From: Streptomyces liliiviolaceus
GTDB lineage: Bacteria > Actinomycetota > Actinomycetes > Streptomycetales > Streptomycetaceae
NCBI RefSeq assembly: GCF_018070025.1
Contig: NZ_JAGPYQ010000001.1
Coordinates: 7,130,001-7,194,000, forward strand
Direction of reading: 5' to 3'
DNA length: 64,000 nt
The translations under genes were made by a program, and so were the position numbers. Below the pieces are notes generated by a model that was given only the letters and a program-made list of their open reading frames with translations, ran no database searches and was not told the DNA's origin. Position 1 is the first letter of the stretch; each line of letters starts with the position of its first letter. Below, in pieces: positions 17,666 to 26,632 of the stretch.

Positions 17666-18507
17666 GAAGCACCCCTCATGCCGGTGTGTACGTTGGCCGC
17701 GGAAAGATAGAGCGCGTTCTTGAGCTGAAAGCTCGTCAGTCTGCGGTGGCGGGACAGGACACGGGCGCACAGCCCCGTGATGTACGGCGTCGCGAAACTG
17801 TTGCCCGTCGTACGGATCGTCGTGCCGCCGAGCCAGGCGACCTGGACGTTCTGGCCCGGGGCGAAGAACTCCACCGGCGGACTGGGGTTGTAGAGGTGCA
17901 GGTCGGGGTCGTCCTCCGCGTGGCTGCCCACGGAGATCACCGACGCGAACCGCCAGGGGAAGCTCTCCACCGTGGAGTTGTGGGCGGAGGCGACGATGAC
18001 GGTCCGGCGGAAGTACGCCTCGTCGGCGAGGGCACGCAGTTCCTCGACGAACCGTGCCCGGGTCGTGGACAGACTCAGGTTGATCACGTCGAAACCCTCG
18101 TGGATCGCCCACCTGAGGCCCGCCAGCAGGACCTCCCCGGTCCCGCCGAACGTCCTGCCGAGCACCTGCACGCTGTAGAGCTCGCATTCCGGCGCGGTCC
18201 TGCGGATGATGCCCGCGCAGGCCGTGCCGTGACCGCAGCTGTCCGTGGCCTCGGTCTCCGTGACGCCGATCCCGTGCTCGTCCTTCGTCACGGCCCAGGC
18301 GCCGTCGACCCGGCCGACCAGCGGATGGCCGGCCTCCACACCGGAGTCCACGACACACACGCGGACACCGCGTCCGCGGGCGTCCTCCCCCTCCCGTGCC
18401 GACCCGGGGCGCTCCTCGTCGGCGGTGACCCCGATGTCCTCGGGTCGCCTGCCGCGCAGGCTCCACACCAGTTCGGGGCGGCGCTGCGCCGTCTGTGCCA
18501 TGTCCAT
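17662..18507 (-). CDS. Cytosolic S8 subtilisin-like peptidase
   Basis: This is a 281-residue subtilase with an intact triad: D54 in VVDSG, H93 in GHGTACAG and S237 in GNSFATP. The oxyanion Asn177 is in ASAHNS. There is no signal peptide and no propeptide of the secreted type, so it should act inside the cell. Subtilases in peptide natural-product operons commonly remove leaders. Here the candidate substrate is the 80-residue peptide encoded upstream, or the nearby lanthipeptide precursor. Its ATG directly follows the cyclase stop (TGAATG), and its end overlaps the GAF gene. Confidence 0.88.
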   Translation of the reverse strand: MDMAQTAQRRPELVWSLRGRRPEDIGVTADEERPGSAREGEDARGRGVRVCVVDSGVEAGHPLVGRVDGAWAVTKDEHGIGVTETEATDSCGHGTACAGIIRRTAPECELYSVQVLGRTFGGTGEVLLAGLRWAIHEGFDVINLSLSTTRARFVEELRALADEAYFRRTVIVASAHNSTVESFPWRFASVISVGSHAEDDPDLHLYNPSPPVEFFAPGQNVQVAWLGGTTIRTTGNSFATPYITGLCARVLSRHRRLTSFQLKNALYLSAANVHTGMRGAS

Positions 18508-21500
18508 TCAAGGGCCCTTCGGTGTCCGGTCGGGGAGAGGAGCCGTACCGGGGCGGGAGCCGCCGCCGGTGCGCGCGGGAGCGGTGTCGAGGGCGGCGCG
18601 GGCCGCCGCGGCCCGGCGCGCACCGGGCAGATGCCCCTTCGACTCGAAGCAGGCAACGGCTCGTTCCGCCGCCGCGCGCGCCTGCGCCGCCCGGCCCGTC
18701 CGCCGTACGACCTCGGACCGGTCGAGCCAGGCGATCGCCCTGACGACCGGCGAGTCGGTGCCGACGGCGTGGCGCACGGCACGTTCGGAGAGCGCGACGG
18801 CGTCCGCGGGCCGGCCCTCGGCCACGGCGATGCGGGCCAGCAGTCCGTCGAGGTCGGCTGCGTCGGAGCGGGCCGGTGACGCCGAGGCGGGTGACACCGG
18901 GTCGGGCGAGGCCGCGCCCGGACCATCAAGACCACCCGGGCCACCCGGGCTGTCCGGGCTGTCCGGACCGTCCGGACCGTCCGGACCCTCCGGACCGGTG
19001 GTCGCGGTCAGGCGGGCCACCGCCTCGTCGACTCTGCCCGCGTCCAGCAGCAGCCGCGCCGACTCCCGGTGCAGCGCGGCCAGCAGTCCGTCGGCCCTGA
19101 GCGCGTGCGCGGCGGCGGTGCCCTCGTCGAGCAGTTCCAGGGCGTGCCACTCGTCGCCCGCGAGGGCCTCCACGGTGGCGTGGAACAGCGGCAGCACCAC
19201 CGCCCCCTCGGCGTAGCCCAGGCCGTCCACGAGTCGTCGTACGCGGGTGAGACAGGTGTGCGCGTCCTGCCACCGTTCCCCGAGCGCGTACAGCACCGCC
19301 AGCGGGCAGTTGAGCGTCAGTCTGACCGTCGGCCGCTGTTCGCCGTGCTCGGCGAGCAGCTTCCGCGCGCGGGCCGTCGCCCCGGGCACGGGTTCGGGAC
19401 CACGCCACAGGGAGATGCCCATGGCTCCCAGCGCCAGGGCCCGCTCGGGCTCGGCGCCCGAACGCCGTGCGTGCTCAAGACCGCGGCTCAGGAGGAGGTC
19501 GGCGGCCTCGTGCCGCCCCTCGAACTGGCGCTCCTGTGCGAGCCGGACGGCTGCTCTGGCCTGGCCGAGTTCGTCGCCGGCCCGTTCGAAGACCTCCATG
19601 GTCCGCTGGGCGACCTCCCCGGGGGTGCCGCCCGCGAGGTCCGCGGACACCACGGAGAGCGCGAGCCGCGCGTGCGCGGTCTCGACGGTGTACGCGCTCT
19701 CGACGGCGTACGCGCTCTCGACGGTGTGCGGGGCCGGCGCGGTCAGGACGTCCCGCAGCAGGGAGCACCCCTCGTCCGTGCGACCGGTGGCCAGGCAGAC
19801 CTCGCCGAGTCCGCGGGTGGCGGCGATCCGGTCGGGCTCGCCGTCCCGGGCCAGCGCGAGGGCCCGGCGCAGGAGGCCGTCCGCCCAGGCGAGGTCGGAG
19901 CGGGCGAGAGCTCGGGTGCCGCTCTCGACCAGGCAGTGGGCGGCGGCGCGCCGCAGCGCTTCGGTACGGGGTCCGGTGATGCCCAGTTCGGCCCGGTAGC
20001 GGTGGGCGTGCTCCAGGTGGCCGGCCATCGCCGCGCCCGCCTCCACCGTACGGTCCTGTGTCGTACGGCCCTCCGTCGCACGGTCCTCCGTGCGGTCCTC
20101 GCCGCTCACGACCGCGTCCGGCGACCGGGCGGCGAGCTGTGCGGCGAGGTGCTCGTGCCGCTCGGCCCGGGCGCGCTTGGCCATGGAGTGGTAGGTGACC
20201 TCATGGAGGAGACCGCTGCTGAACCGGAGCACGGGCGTCTCCCGTCCGCTTCCGTCCGGGGCGTCCGGCACGTCCGCCGTGTCCACGAGCCGGTGCCCGC
20301 GCAGGCGCACGAGCGCGGCCTCGACGCCGCCGCGCAGGGACGGCACGGCGTCACCGCCCGCCGGGGCACCGGCCAGGACGTCGGCGGGCACGCCGTCCTG
20401 GTCGCGCTCGGCCAGCGCGGCCACGTCGGCCGCGGTGAACTCCCGCCCCACCACGGCCGCGAGGTCCAAAGTGGTGCCCTCGGCCCGGCCGAGCGCACCG
20501 ATCCGCGCGCCGAGCAGGGCCTGCAGGGTGGTCGGCAGCCCGTCGGCGCCCCGGGCCCGGTAGCCGGACCCGTGTTCCACGACGGCCGCGACCAGGTGCT
20601 CCAGGTGGAGCGGGTTGCCGCCCGCCGCCTCCAGCACGTGCGCGGGTACGCCGGACCCGGCCGCGGTGTCCTCGGCGACGGCCGCGCCGAAACCGTGCGC
20701 GCCCACCTCCATGAGGGTCTCCGCGACGGTCGCGGCCTCATCGGCGGTCAGGCCGGGCAGGGGCAGCGATCTGGTGGCCCGCCCGGTCGACGCCCAGTCC
20801 GAGCGGCGGTCCAGGAGGTCCGGACGGGCCAGGCAGACGAACAGCACGGGCGAGGCGGTCAGGTCCCCGGCCAGTGTGCCCAGGACGTCGAGCAGCACGT
20901 CCGAGGCCCACTGGCAGTCGTCCACCACGAGCACGACCGGCCGTCTGCGGGCGAGCGCGGCCAGCAGGTCGCCGGCCGCGGCACAGGTGTCGTCGACCGA
21001 GGGATTCGGCGTGCCGTCCTCCAGCAGACCACCGGCCAGCAGCGCGAGCGCCTGCCTGATCTCGTCGCGCTCGTCGGTGTCCCCCTCGGCTCCGGCCGGA
21101 TCCCGTAGGTCGGGGAAGTGCCGCAGCACCTCCCGCACCGCGTCCGCCAGCGGTGCGAGGCTTCCGTGCTCACCGTAGGGACGGCAGCGGCCCGAGCCCT
21201 GGGCGCAGGCGGGACCCGTGTCCCTGAGCCACTCGTGGACCAGGCGCGTCTTGCCCATGCCCGCCTCGCCGTGCACGACGAGGACGTTCGGTGCGTCGTA
21301 CCGCCCGGTCACGTCCCTCAATGCCTCCCGCAGCACGCCGAGTTCGGCCGTCCTGCCGACGAGGGGCACGTCGAAACGGCGCGAGAGCCGCGGGTCGTCC
21401 TCGGCGACGGCGAGCAGCCGGTACGCGGTCACCGGTGCCGTCTTCCCCTTGAGCCGCAGCGGGCCGACCGGCTCGGAGCGGGCGCTGGGGCCGGCCGCCC

Positions 21501-22065
21501 GCCGGGTCTCGGGGCCGATCAGGACCTCCCCCTCGGCGGCGTGCTGTTCCAGCCGGGCGGCGACGTTGACCGTCTCCCCGGAGACCAGGGCCTGCCGGGT
21601 GGACACGTCGGTGCTCGTGACGGCGGGTCCGGTGTTGACGCCGATCCGCACGGCCAGCCGGATGCCCAGGGTGGGGTGCAGTTCGTTCTCGTTGAGGTCG
21701 TGTACCGCGTCGAGCATCGCGAGCGCCGCGGACAGCGCCCGCCGGGCGTCGTCCTCGTGGGTGACGGGCACCCCGAAGACGGCCATGACGGCGTCCCCGA
21801 TGAACTTCTCGACCGTGCCCCCGCACTCCTCCAGCGGTGCCCGCATCCGGTCGAAGTACCGGAGGACGACCGTGCGCAGGGTCTCCGGGTCCAGTACTCC
21901 GGAGAGCGCGGTGGAGCCGACCAGATCGCAGAAGACGACGGTCACGATCTTGCGTTCCTCGGCGGGGGCGGTGGCCGCCGTGCCCGCGCGGCCGACGGGC
22001 ACGCCGCAGGACGGGCAGAAGCGTGCTCCTGACGGCATCGCGTGGTCGCAGGCCGCACACCGCAT
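18508..22065 (-). CDS. Zinc-ribbon / class III adenylate cyclase / AAA ATPase / TPR regulator
   Basis: This is a 1185-residue multidomain protein. A zinc ribbon with two CxxC pairs occupies residues 3-22 (CAAC, CPSC). The class III cyclase domain spans about 40-220. It keeps both metal Asp sites (FCDLVGST, FIGDAVMAVFG), a Lys before FIGD that favours ATP, and NVAARLE for transition-state Asn/Arg, so it looks active. A P-loop ATPase (HGEAGMGKTRLV) follows, then a long Ala/Arg-rich TPR-like region. A Gly/Pro/Asp repeat linker lies near bases 18930-19010. The ATG at 22065 has AGGAGG upstream. A regulatory role inside the peptide operon is inferred. Confidence 0.88.
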   Translation of the reverse strand: MRCAACDHAMPSGARFCPSCGVPVGRAGTAATAPAEERKIVTVVFCDLVGSTALSGVLDPETLRTVVLRYFDRMRAPLEECGGTVEKFIGDAVMAVFGVPVTHEDDARRALSAALAMLDAVHDLNENELHPTLGIRLAVRIGVNTGPAVTSTDVSTRQALVSGETVNVAARLEQHAAEGEVLIGPETRRAAGPSARSEPVGPLRLKGKTAPVTAYRLLAVAEDDPRLSRRFDVPLVGRTAELGVLREALRDVTGRYDAPNVLVVHGEAGMGKTRLVHEWLRDTGPACAQGSGRCRPYGEHGSLAPLADAVREVLRHFPDLRDPAGAEGDTDERDEIRQALALLAGGLLEDGTPNPSVDDTCAAAGDLLAALARRRPVVLVVDDCQWASDVLLDVLGTLAGDLTASPVLFVCLARPDLLDRRSDWASTGRATRSLPLPGLTADEAATVAETLMEVGAHGFGAAVAEDTAAGSGVPAHVLEAAGGNPLHLEHLVAAVVEHGSGYRARGADGLPTTLQALLGARIGALGRAEGTTLDLAAVVGREFTAADVAALAERDQDGVPADVLAGAPAGGDAVPSLRGGVEAALVRLRGHRLVDTADVPDAPDGSGRETPVLRFSSGLLHEVTYHSMAKRARAERHEHLAAQLAARSPDAVVSGEDRTEDRATEGRTTQDRTVEAGAAMAGHLEHAHRYRAELGITGPRTEALRRAAAHCLVESGTRALARSDLAWADGLLRRALALARDGEPDRIAATRGLGEVCLATGRTDEGCSLLRDVLTAPAPHTVESAYAVESAYTVETAHARLALSVVSADLAGGTPGEVAQRTMEVFERAGDELGQARAAVRLAQERQFEGRHEAADLLLSRGLEHARRSGAEPERALALGAMGISLWRGPEPVPGATARARKLLAEHGEQRPTVRLTLNCPLAVLYALGERWQDAHTCLTRVRRLVDGLGYAEGAVVLPLFHATVEALAGDEWHALELLDEGTAAAHALRADGLLAALHRESARLLLDAGRVDEAVARLTATTGPEGPDGPDGPDSPDSPGGPGGLDGPGAASPDPVSPASASPARSDAADLDGLLARIAVAEGRPADAVALSERAVRHAVGTDSPVVRAIAWLDRSEVVRRTGRAAQARAAAERAVACFESKGHLPGARRAAAARAALDTAPARTGGGSRPGTAPLPDRTPKGP

Positions 22066-22138
22066 GGCTGACTCCTCCTGGCTGGCGGTTCTCGGACGGT
22101 CGGCGCGGGGTGCGCGGGGCCGCACGGGCGCCCCGGCG

Positions 22139-22381
22139 TCAGAACAGCGCTCCGCCGGCGATCTCGCTGTGCGCCTGCACCTCGGGGCCCGCCTCGTCGA
22201 GCCGTTCCTTGAGGTCGAGGACGAGTTCGAGCTCCTCCGCGCTCAGGTCCCGCAGCACCTGGCGCTGTTCGTCGGTCAGTGCGGCGAGTCCGAAGCCGTG
22301 GATCTCCAGGGCGCGGAGCGTGTCGTCCCCGCGGTCGCCGGGACCGCCGGCCGCCACGGGTTCTTCCAGGTGTTCGCTCAT
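22139..22381 (-). CDS. 80-residue candidate RiPP precursor beside a radical SAM enzyme
   Basis: This is a small acidic peptide of 80 residues. The middle forms an amphipathic leader-like region (LTDEQRQVLRDLSAEELELV at 35-54). The end, VQAHSEIAGGALF at 68-80, is Gly/Ala-rich with a terminal Phe and no Cys. From memory it resembles short actinobacterial proteins labelled with an aroma-sacti cluster domain. I cannot verify that here. It overlaps the iron-enzyme stop by 4 bp (ATGA), so it is translated with the radical SAM operon. With no Cys it cannot be a sactipeptide or lanthipeptide itself. Other possible roles are a chaperone or a leader-binding protein. Confidence 0.75.
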   Translation of the reverse strand: MSEHLEEPVAAGGPGDRGDDTLRALEIHGFGLAALTDEQRQVLRDLSAEELELVLDLKERLDEAGPEVQAHSEIAGGALF

Positions 22382-23124
22382 GACGGGTGCGTTCCTCCCG
22401 GGCGGCGGTGGATCGGGCGTGGTTCCCCTGCGATCCGGGCGAACAGCCCGATGAGGCCGTCCACGGTGTGCAGGGCGCTCGTGGTGACGGCCCGCCGCAG
22501 GGCGGGTGTCAGCGGAAGGGCGTCGAGCAGCTCGAAGAGGTCGGCGGTGTGTCCGTCGTCCAGCTCGGCGTGTGCGCGCACGGTGCGCAGCGAGGCCTCG
22601 GGGACGCCCGAAGCGGCGAGGTGGTCGGCGAGCCGGGGAGCGGGGGCGTTGCTCTCCAGTACGGCGATGTACCCGAGCAGGGCGACCGGGTGGTGGTGCT
22701 CGATCCAGTAGTACTGGGCCCCCACGAAACGGGCGGTCGACGGCGGCGGCTGCTCACCCGCGAGCGCCGCCGCGGTGTCGCCGAGCGCGGCGAGATCGGT
22801 CAGCAGCCAGTCGTCGTGGCCGCGTTCCTCCTCGGCGTGGACCCGGAGGTAGCGCTCCAGCGGCGCGGCGACCGGATCGTACGGGCGGAGCGCGGCGCAG
22901 AGCGTGGCCGCGCGTTCCATGAGCGGGACCGAGGCCCGGATCACGCCGTGCATCACCGCGAGGTACGTCGCGTAGCGCGGGCCGAGTCCGGTGGGCCGCC
23001 ACAGTGCGGCGGTGGCCGCCCGCACCATCGGCTCGGTGAGCGCGAGCCGCGCCCGGAGGCCGGCGGAGGCACTCACCGCAGCGTTCATCACGGTGTTCGT
23101 CGCGGTGTCCATCGCGGTGTTCAT
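22378..23124 (-). CDS. Haem-oxygenase-like iron-containing redox enzyme (TenA/PqqC-type fold)
   Basis: This 248-residue helical protein fits the iron-containing redox enzyme family, also called HDO. Likely metal ligands are in RVHAEEERGHDDWL and HAELDDGHTADLF, and EHHHP lies between them. Family members use a diiron or cofactor-free centre to oxidise or cleave substrates. The start at 23124 overlaps the radical SAM stop (ATGA). In-frame ATGs at 23112 and 23091 are alternatives, because the first 15 residues are a repetitive MNTAMDTATNT tail. Its position between the radical SAM gene and the small peptide suggests that it modifies that peptide. Confidence 0.8.
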   Translation of the reverse strand: MNTAMDTATNTVMNAAVSASAGLRARLALTEPMVRAATAALWRPTGLGPRYATYLAVMHGVIRASVPLMERAATLCAALRPYDPVAAPLERYLRVHAEEERGHDDWLLTDLAALGDTAAALAGEQPPPSTARFVGAQYYWIEHHHPVALLGYIAVLESNAPAPRLADHLAASGVPEASLRTVRAHAELDDGHTADLFELLDALPLTPALRRAVTTSALHTVDGLIGLFARIAGEPRPIHRRPGGTHPS

Positions 23125-24266
23125 CGCGGTGTTCCGGGCAGGGCGACCAGGTCCTCGTACCCGGCCGTGCCGTGTCGGCGTACGAAGGACACCGGGCCGG
23201 CCTCCCGCTGCCGCTGCGTCACGTGGAGGTCGAGCAGCGCACCCGCCGGGCCGCCGGCCAGCCGGTCCGCGGCGGCGAGGACTTCGGGGTGCTCGCCCAG
23301 AGAGCGGCACCCGTCGCAGTACCCCGGCCGCGGACCGGCACCGGCCGCCGTGCCGTAGCGGGCGGTCATGTGGCCCGGCCCCACCGTCCTGATCATCCGC
23401 AGGGCGGGCGCCGAACGTACGCGTCGGCTCACGGAGGTCCAGTCGCTCCCGTCGAGGTGGCCGACCGTCAGATGGGCGGGGGCCGGCCGGCGGTCGACCG
23501 TGTGCTGGTTGCAGCAGGCCAGGATGGTGCCGTCGGCCGCCACGACCGGCCAGGCGGCCATCGAGCAGGGCCGCACCCGGCCGGGGTCGGTGTCGACGTC
23601 AGGGTCGGGGTCGGGAACGGCTCTCGCGGCGGCCCAGGAGGCGGCGCGTCCCACCGGGCGCAGCGAGTTGACCAGCATGGGGACACGGTCGCCGAACGTG
23701 CGGCGGATGTCGGTGGTCACGTCCGCGAGGTAGGGGTCCCGCGGCCCGTCGCCCACGACGTGGAAGCTGCAGGCGATCCCCCGGTCGAGGACCTGCCGCA
23801 CCACCGAGAAGGCGCGGGCGCGGGGGACCTCGCGTTCGTGGAAGGCGTCGATGCTCACCGAGAAGTGGTCGAGCCTGCCGATCGCCCGCATGACGGCGGG
23901 CGGGATCACGGCGCGGTCCGGCCCGCCGGGTCCGGATCCGGGGCGGTTTCCGCCGCCGCGGGCGGCGAACCAGGCACCGGTGAGCAGGGCGACCCGGGTG
24001 CCGGCGGCGCGCGCCCGGCCGGCCAGCTCGGCGGTGAGGTCGCTGCGCAGCAGTGGTTCGCCGCCGGTCAGCATCAGGACCTCGGGGCGGTCGGTGGCCT
24101 CGAAGGAACCGACGAACCTCAGGAGCCGGGCGGCGTCCGGCTCGGGTGAGGCCATGGTCGAGGTGGTGGAGCAGTGCGCGCAGTGCAGCGGGCAGCGCCC
24201 GGTGACGGTGACCAGCAGGCCCGCGGACGGGACCGGGCGAAGGGACATCAGCTCGGCGAGTTGCAT
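23121..24266 (-). CDS. Radical SAM / SPASM-like peptide-modifying enzyme
   Basis: This is a 381-residue radical SAM protein. The cluster motif CPLHCAHC sits at residues 25-32 (C25, C29, C32) and is followed by LMLTGGEPLLR. The C-terminal part has extra Cys in RPCSMAAW, LACCNQH and YCDGC, like a SPASM or twitch region that binds auxiliary clusters. Such enzymes commonly form C-C, C-S or C-O bonds in ribosomal peptides. The ATG at 24266 follows GAGGGTGAG. It is the first gene of a tightly overlapped operon and lies behind four 19-bp repeats. The substrate is inferred to be the 80-residue peptide. Confidence 0.88.
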   Translation of the reverse strand: MQLAELMSLRPVPSAGLLVTVTGRCPLHCAHCSTTSTMASPEPDAARLLRFVGSFEATDRPEVLMLTGGEPLLRSDLTAELAGRARAAGTRVALLTGAWFAARGGGNRPGSGPGGPDRAVIPPAVMRAIGRLDHFSVSIDAFHEREVPRARAFSVVRQVLDRGIACSFHVVGDGPRDPYLADVTTDIRRTFGDRVPMLVNSLRPVGRAASWAAARAVPDPDPDVDTDPGRVRPCSMAAWPVVAADGTILACCNQHTVDRRPAPAHLTVGHLDGSDWTSVSRRVRSAPALRMIRTVGPGHMTARYGTAAGAGPRPGYCDGCRSLGEHPEVLAAADRLAGGPAGALLDLHVTQRQREAGPVSFVRRHGTAGYEDLVALPGTPR

Positions 24267-24282
24267 GGCGTGCTCACCCTCC

Positions 24283-24358
24283 GTCCGTGGGGTCGGCGTC
24301 CGTCCGTGGAGTCGTTGTCCGTCTGTGGGGTCGGCCCCTGTCTCTGGGGTCGGCCTCC
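24283..24358. repeat. Four tandem 19-bp repeats before the radical SAM operon
   Basis: The repeats start at 24283, 24302, 24321 and 24340 with an exact 19-bp period. The consensus is GTCYGTGGGGTCGGCSTCC. The array ends 17 bp before the radical SAM start codon, as read on the - strand. Because 19 is not a multiple of three and the array lies between two genes, it is not a coding repeat. It may bind the upstream SARP or shape the leader transcript. Confidence 0.85.
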
Positions 24359-24450
24359 TCCGAAGCGTCGGACAGGACGGTTCGGGACGCGGACCGAAGC
24401 GGTTGGGATCCGGTAAAGGCCCAGGTGGCGGCGGAGCCCGGCGGGGAGGG

Positions 24451-26340
24451 TCAGGCGGGTATCCGGGTGACCGGCGGCTGTCGCAGGGCGGCCTGTTCAC
24501 GGGCGAACACCCGGATGAGCCGCGGCAGTTCGTACCGTGCGGCATGGGCGGTGATCTCGCTGTCCGGCGCGAGGAGCACACCGGAGTCCATCAGGGACTC
24601 CAGCCTGCGGAGCACCTCGTGCTGTCCGCGGCCGAGCCGGGCCGCCGCCTGGGCGAGGGTGAAGGGGCCCTCGGGGAGGCCGGACAGTTCGCACAGCGCC
24701 GAGCGGTCCGCCGGGGACAGGTCCTGCCAGCCGCTCGCCAGCCGTGGCCGTACGTCCATGTCTCCTGCGACGAGTTCGTCGAGCACCGTCCGGCTGTCCG
24801 CCAGCCGCCGGGCGTACTCGTCCAGCGGCAGATGGCGTCGTACGGCGAGTTTCAGACCGCACACGCGTACCGCCAGGGGCAGCATCCCGGTGGCGGTGAC
24901 GATGTGCGCCGCGGCCTCCCGGCCGGCGCCGAGCCGGGCGGGGCCGACGATCCTGCCGAGCAGTTCCAGGCACTCCGCGGTGTCGAACGCCGTCGCCTCC
25001 AGCCGGTGCGCCGGGGTCAGGCCGGCCAGCGGGGTCCGCGCGGTGACCAGGACCGCGCTGGCACCGGTGTCGGGCACGAGCGGTCGCACACACGATTCGT
25101 CGGCGCAGCCGTCCAGCACGACCAGGACCTTCCGCCCGGCGAGCCAGCCGCGCCAGGCTGCCGCCGTGCGGTCCGGCTCCGGAGTGCTGACGGTCCGCGC
25201 GGTGGACGGCGTGGGCGACCCCATGAGTTCGGCCAGTTCGGCCAGTACCGAAACGGTCGGCCGGGCCCGGCCCGCCGTGTCCCGCATCCGGATCAGCACC
25301 CTGCCGTCCGGGAACGCGTCGGCGAGCCGGTGCGCCGCGTGGACCGCCAGCGCGGTCTTGCCGGTCCCGGCCGGCCCGGTCACCACCGCCAGCCGCGGGC
25401 CCGCGTCGCCCCGGGCCAGGAGGGCGAGCAGGGTGCGCAACTGCTCCCGGCGGCCGGTGAAGTCGGGCAGGTCGGGCGGCAGCAGGGTGGCCGGCCGCCG
25501 GTCCGGCCGGGGTACGTGCCGGGTGCCGGCCGGGCCGAACACGCCGCCGGTGGCGCCGCCCCCGCCCGAGAGCATCGACCGGTAGAGCGTCTGGAGTGCC
25601 GGACTCGGCTGCAACCCGTATTCGGCGGCGAGGAGTTGGCGCAGACCCTCGTAGGCGGCGAGGGTCTCGGTCTGGCGTCCCTGGTCGAAGAGGGCGTTCA
25701 TCTGGGCGGCTCGCAGCCGTTCGCGCTCGGGGTGCTCCTCGACGAGTTCGCCGATGGTCTCGGCCACCTCGTAGGAGTTGCCCAGCCGCAGTTCGGTCTC
25801 GGCCCAGCTCTCGTACGCCTGCAGACAGCGGCCGTCGAGCCGGTCGGCCTCGCACCGCAGTGCCGGTGAGGACCGCAGGTCGTGCAGTGCGGGGCCGCGC
25901 CACAGACCGAGCGCCTCGCGCAGCATGCCGGAGGCCTGGGCGAGATCGTTCTGGTACGTGGCCTCGCGGGCGGCGCGGACCAGGCGCTGGAAGCGCAGGG
26001 CGTCGAGCTCGTCGTCGTCCACCCGCAGCAGGTAGCCGCCCGCCTGGTGGACGAGCCGGTCACCGGCGCCGACCGAGTCCAGGAGCCGGCGCAGGGCCGA
26101 CACGTACACCTGGATGTTCTTCCGGGCCGTCCGGGGCGGCTCGCCGTCCCACAGCGTGTCGGTCAGCAGGTCGAGCGGGACGGGGGTGCGGGGGCGGCAC
26201 AGCAGCATGGCCAGGAGCAGCCGCTGTTTGAGCGGTCCGAGTGCGAGGGGGAGGACGTGTCCGCCGGCCGCGTCCGCCGCGTGTGCGGACAACGGTCCGA
26301 GGACGGAGAACCGCAAGCCGGTGCACGGTGGTTCGCCCAT
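24451..26340 (-). CDS. SARP/AfsR-type regulator with NB-ARC ATPase domain
   Basis: This is a 629-residue pathway-specific activator type. An N-terminal winged helix (about 10-100, FSVLGPLSAH then KQRLLLAMLL) is followed by a bacterial transcriptional activation domain (about 105-250). The NB-ARC ATPase has its P-loop GPAGTGKT near residue 320, and a short C-terminal winged-helix-like end follows. It lacks the large TPR tail of full AfsR. It is directly upstream of the radical SAM operon on the same strand, separated by 184 bp carrying four tandem repeats. It is therefore the most likely activator of that operon. AAGGGTGGA precedes the ATG. Confidence 0.88.
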   Translation of the reverse strand: MGEPPCTGLRFSVLGPLSAHAADAAGGHVLPLALGPLKQRLLLAMLLCRPRTPVPLDLLTDTLWDGEPPRTARKNIQVYVSALRRLLDSVGAGDRLVHQAGGYLLRVDDDELDALRFQRLVRAAREATYQNDLAQASGMLREALGLWRGPALHDLRSSPALRCEADRLDGRCLQAYESWAETELRLGNSYEVAETIGELVEEHPERERLRAAQMNALFDQGRQTETLAAYEGLRQLLAAEYGLQPSPALQTLYRSMLSGGGGATGGVFGPAGTRHVPRPDRRPATLLPPDLPDFTGRREQLRTLLALLARGDAGPRLAVVTGPAGTGKTALAVHAAHRLADAFPDGRVLIRMRDTAGRARPTVSVLAELAELMGSPTPSTARTVSTPEPDRTAAAWRGWLAGRKVLVVLDGCADESCVRPLVPDTGASAVLVTARTPLAGLTPAHRLEATAFDTAECLELLGRIVGPARLGAGREAAAHIVTATGMLPLAVRVCGLKLAVRRHLPLDEYARRLADSRTVLDELVAGDMDVRPRLASGWQDLSPADRSALCELSGLPEGPFTLAQAAARLGRGQHEVLRRLESLMDSGVLLAPDSEITAHAARYELPRLIRVFAREQAALRQPPVTRIPA

Positions 26341-26632
26341 ATCCGGTCCACCCTTCGGTCATGAGCTGAGATGAATGTATCAAGACGCTGACATATACCA
26401 GATGCTCTGGGCACGGGTAAACGGTGAGTATGCACCTCGCTCCCCATGGTGATCACCCGACGAAGGTCGCACCCAACTGCCACCAGGAGAACGCAAGTTG
26501 TCGCCCGCGTTTCGCCACGGTTTCCCGGAATGCCTTCGTCTTCGGTCTGTCCGGCGACGAGGGGCGTCAGCTAGGATGAACGGCGCGTACGGTCGGCCCA
26601 CCGGGGCGGCGCCGAAGGGCGGAAGGCACGTG

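Noticed and set aside
22139..22381. The small peptide as a lanthipeptide or sactipeptide precursor
   Set aside because: It contains no Cys, so neither thioether class is possible for it.
24283..24358. CRISPR array
   Set aside because: The 19-bp units are contiguous without spacers, and no cas genes are nearby.
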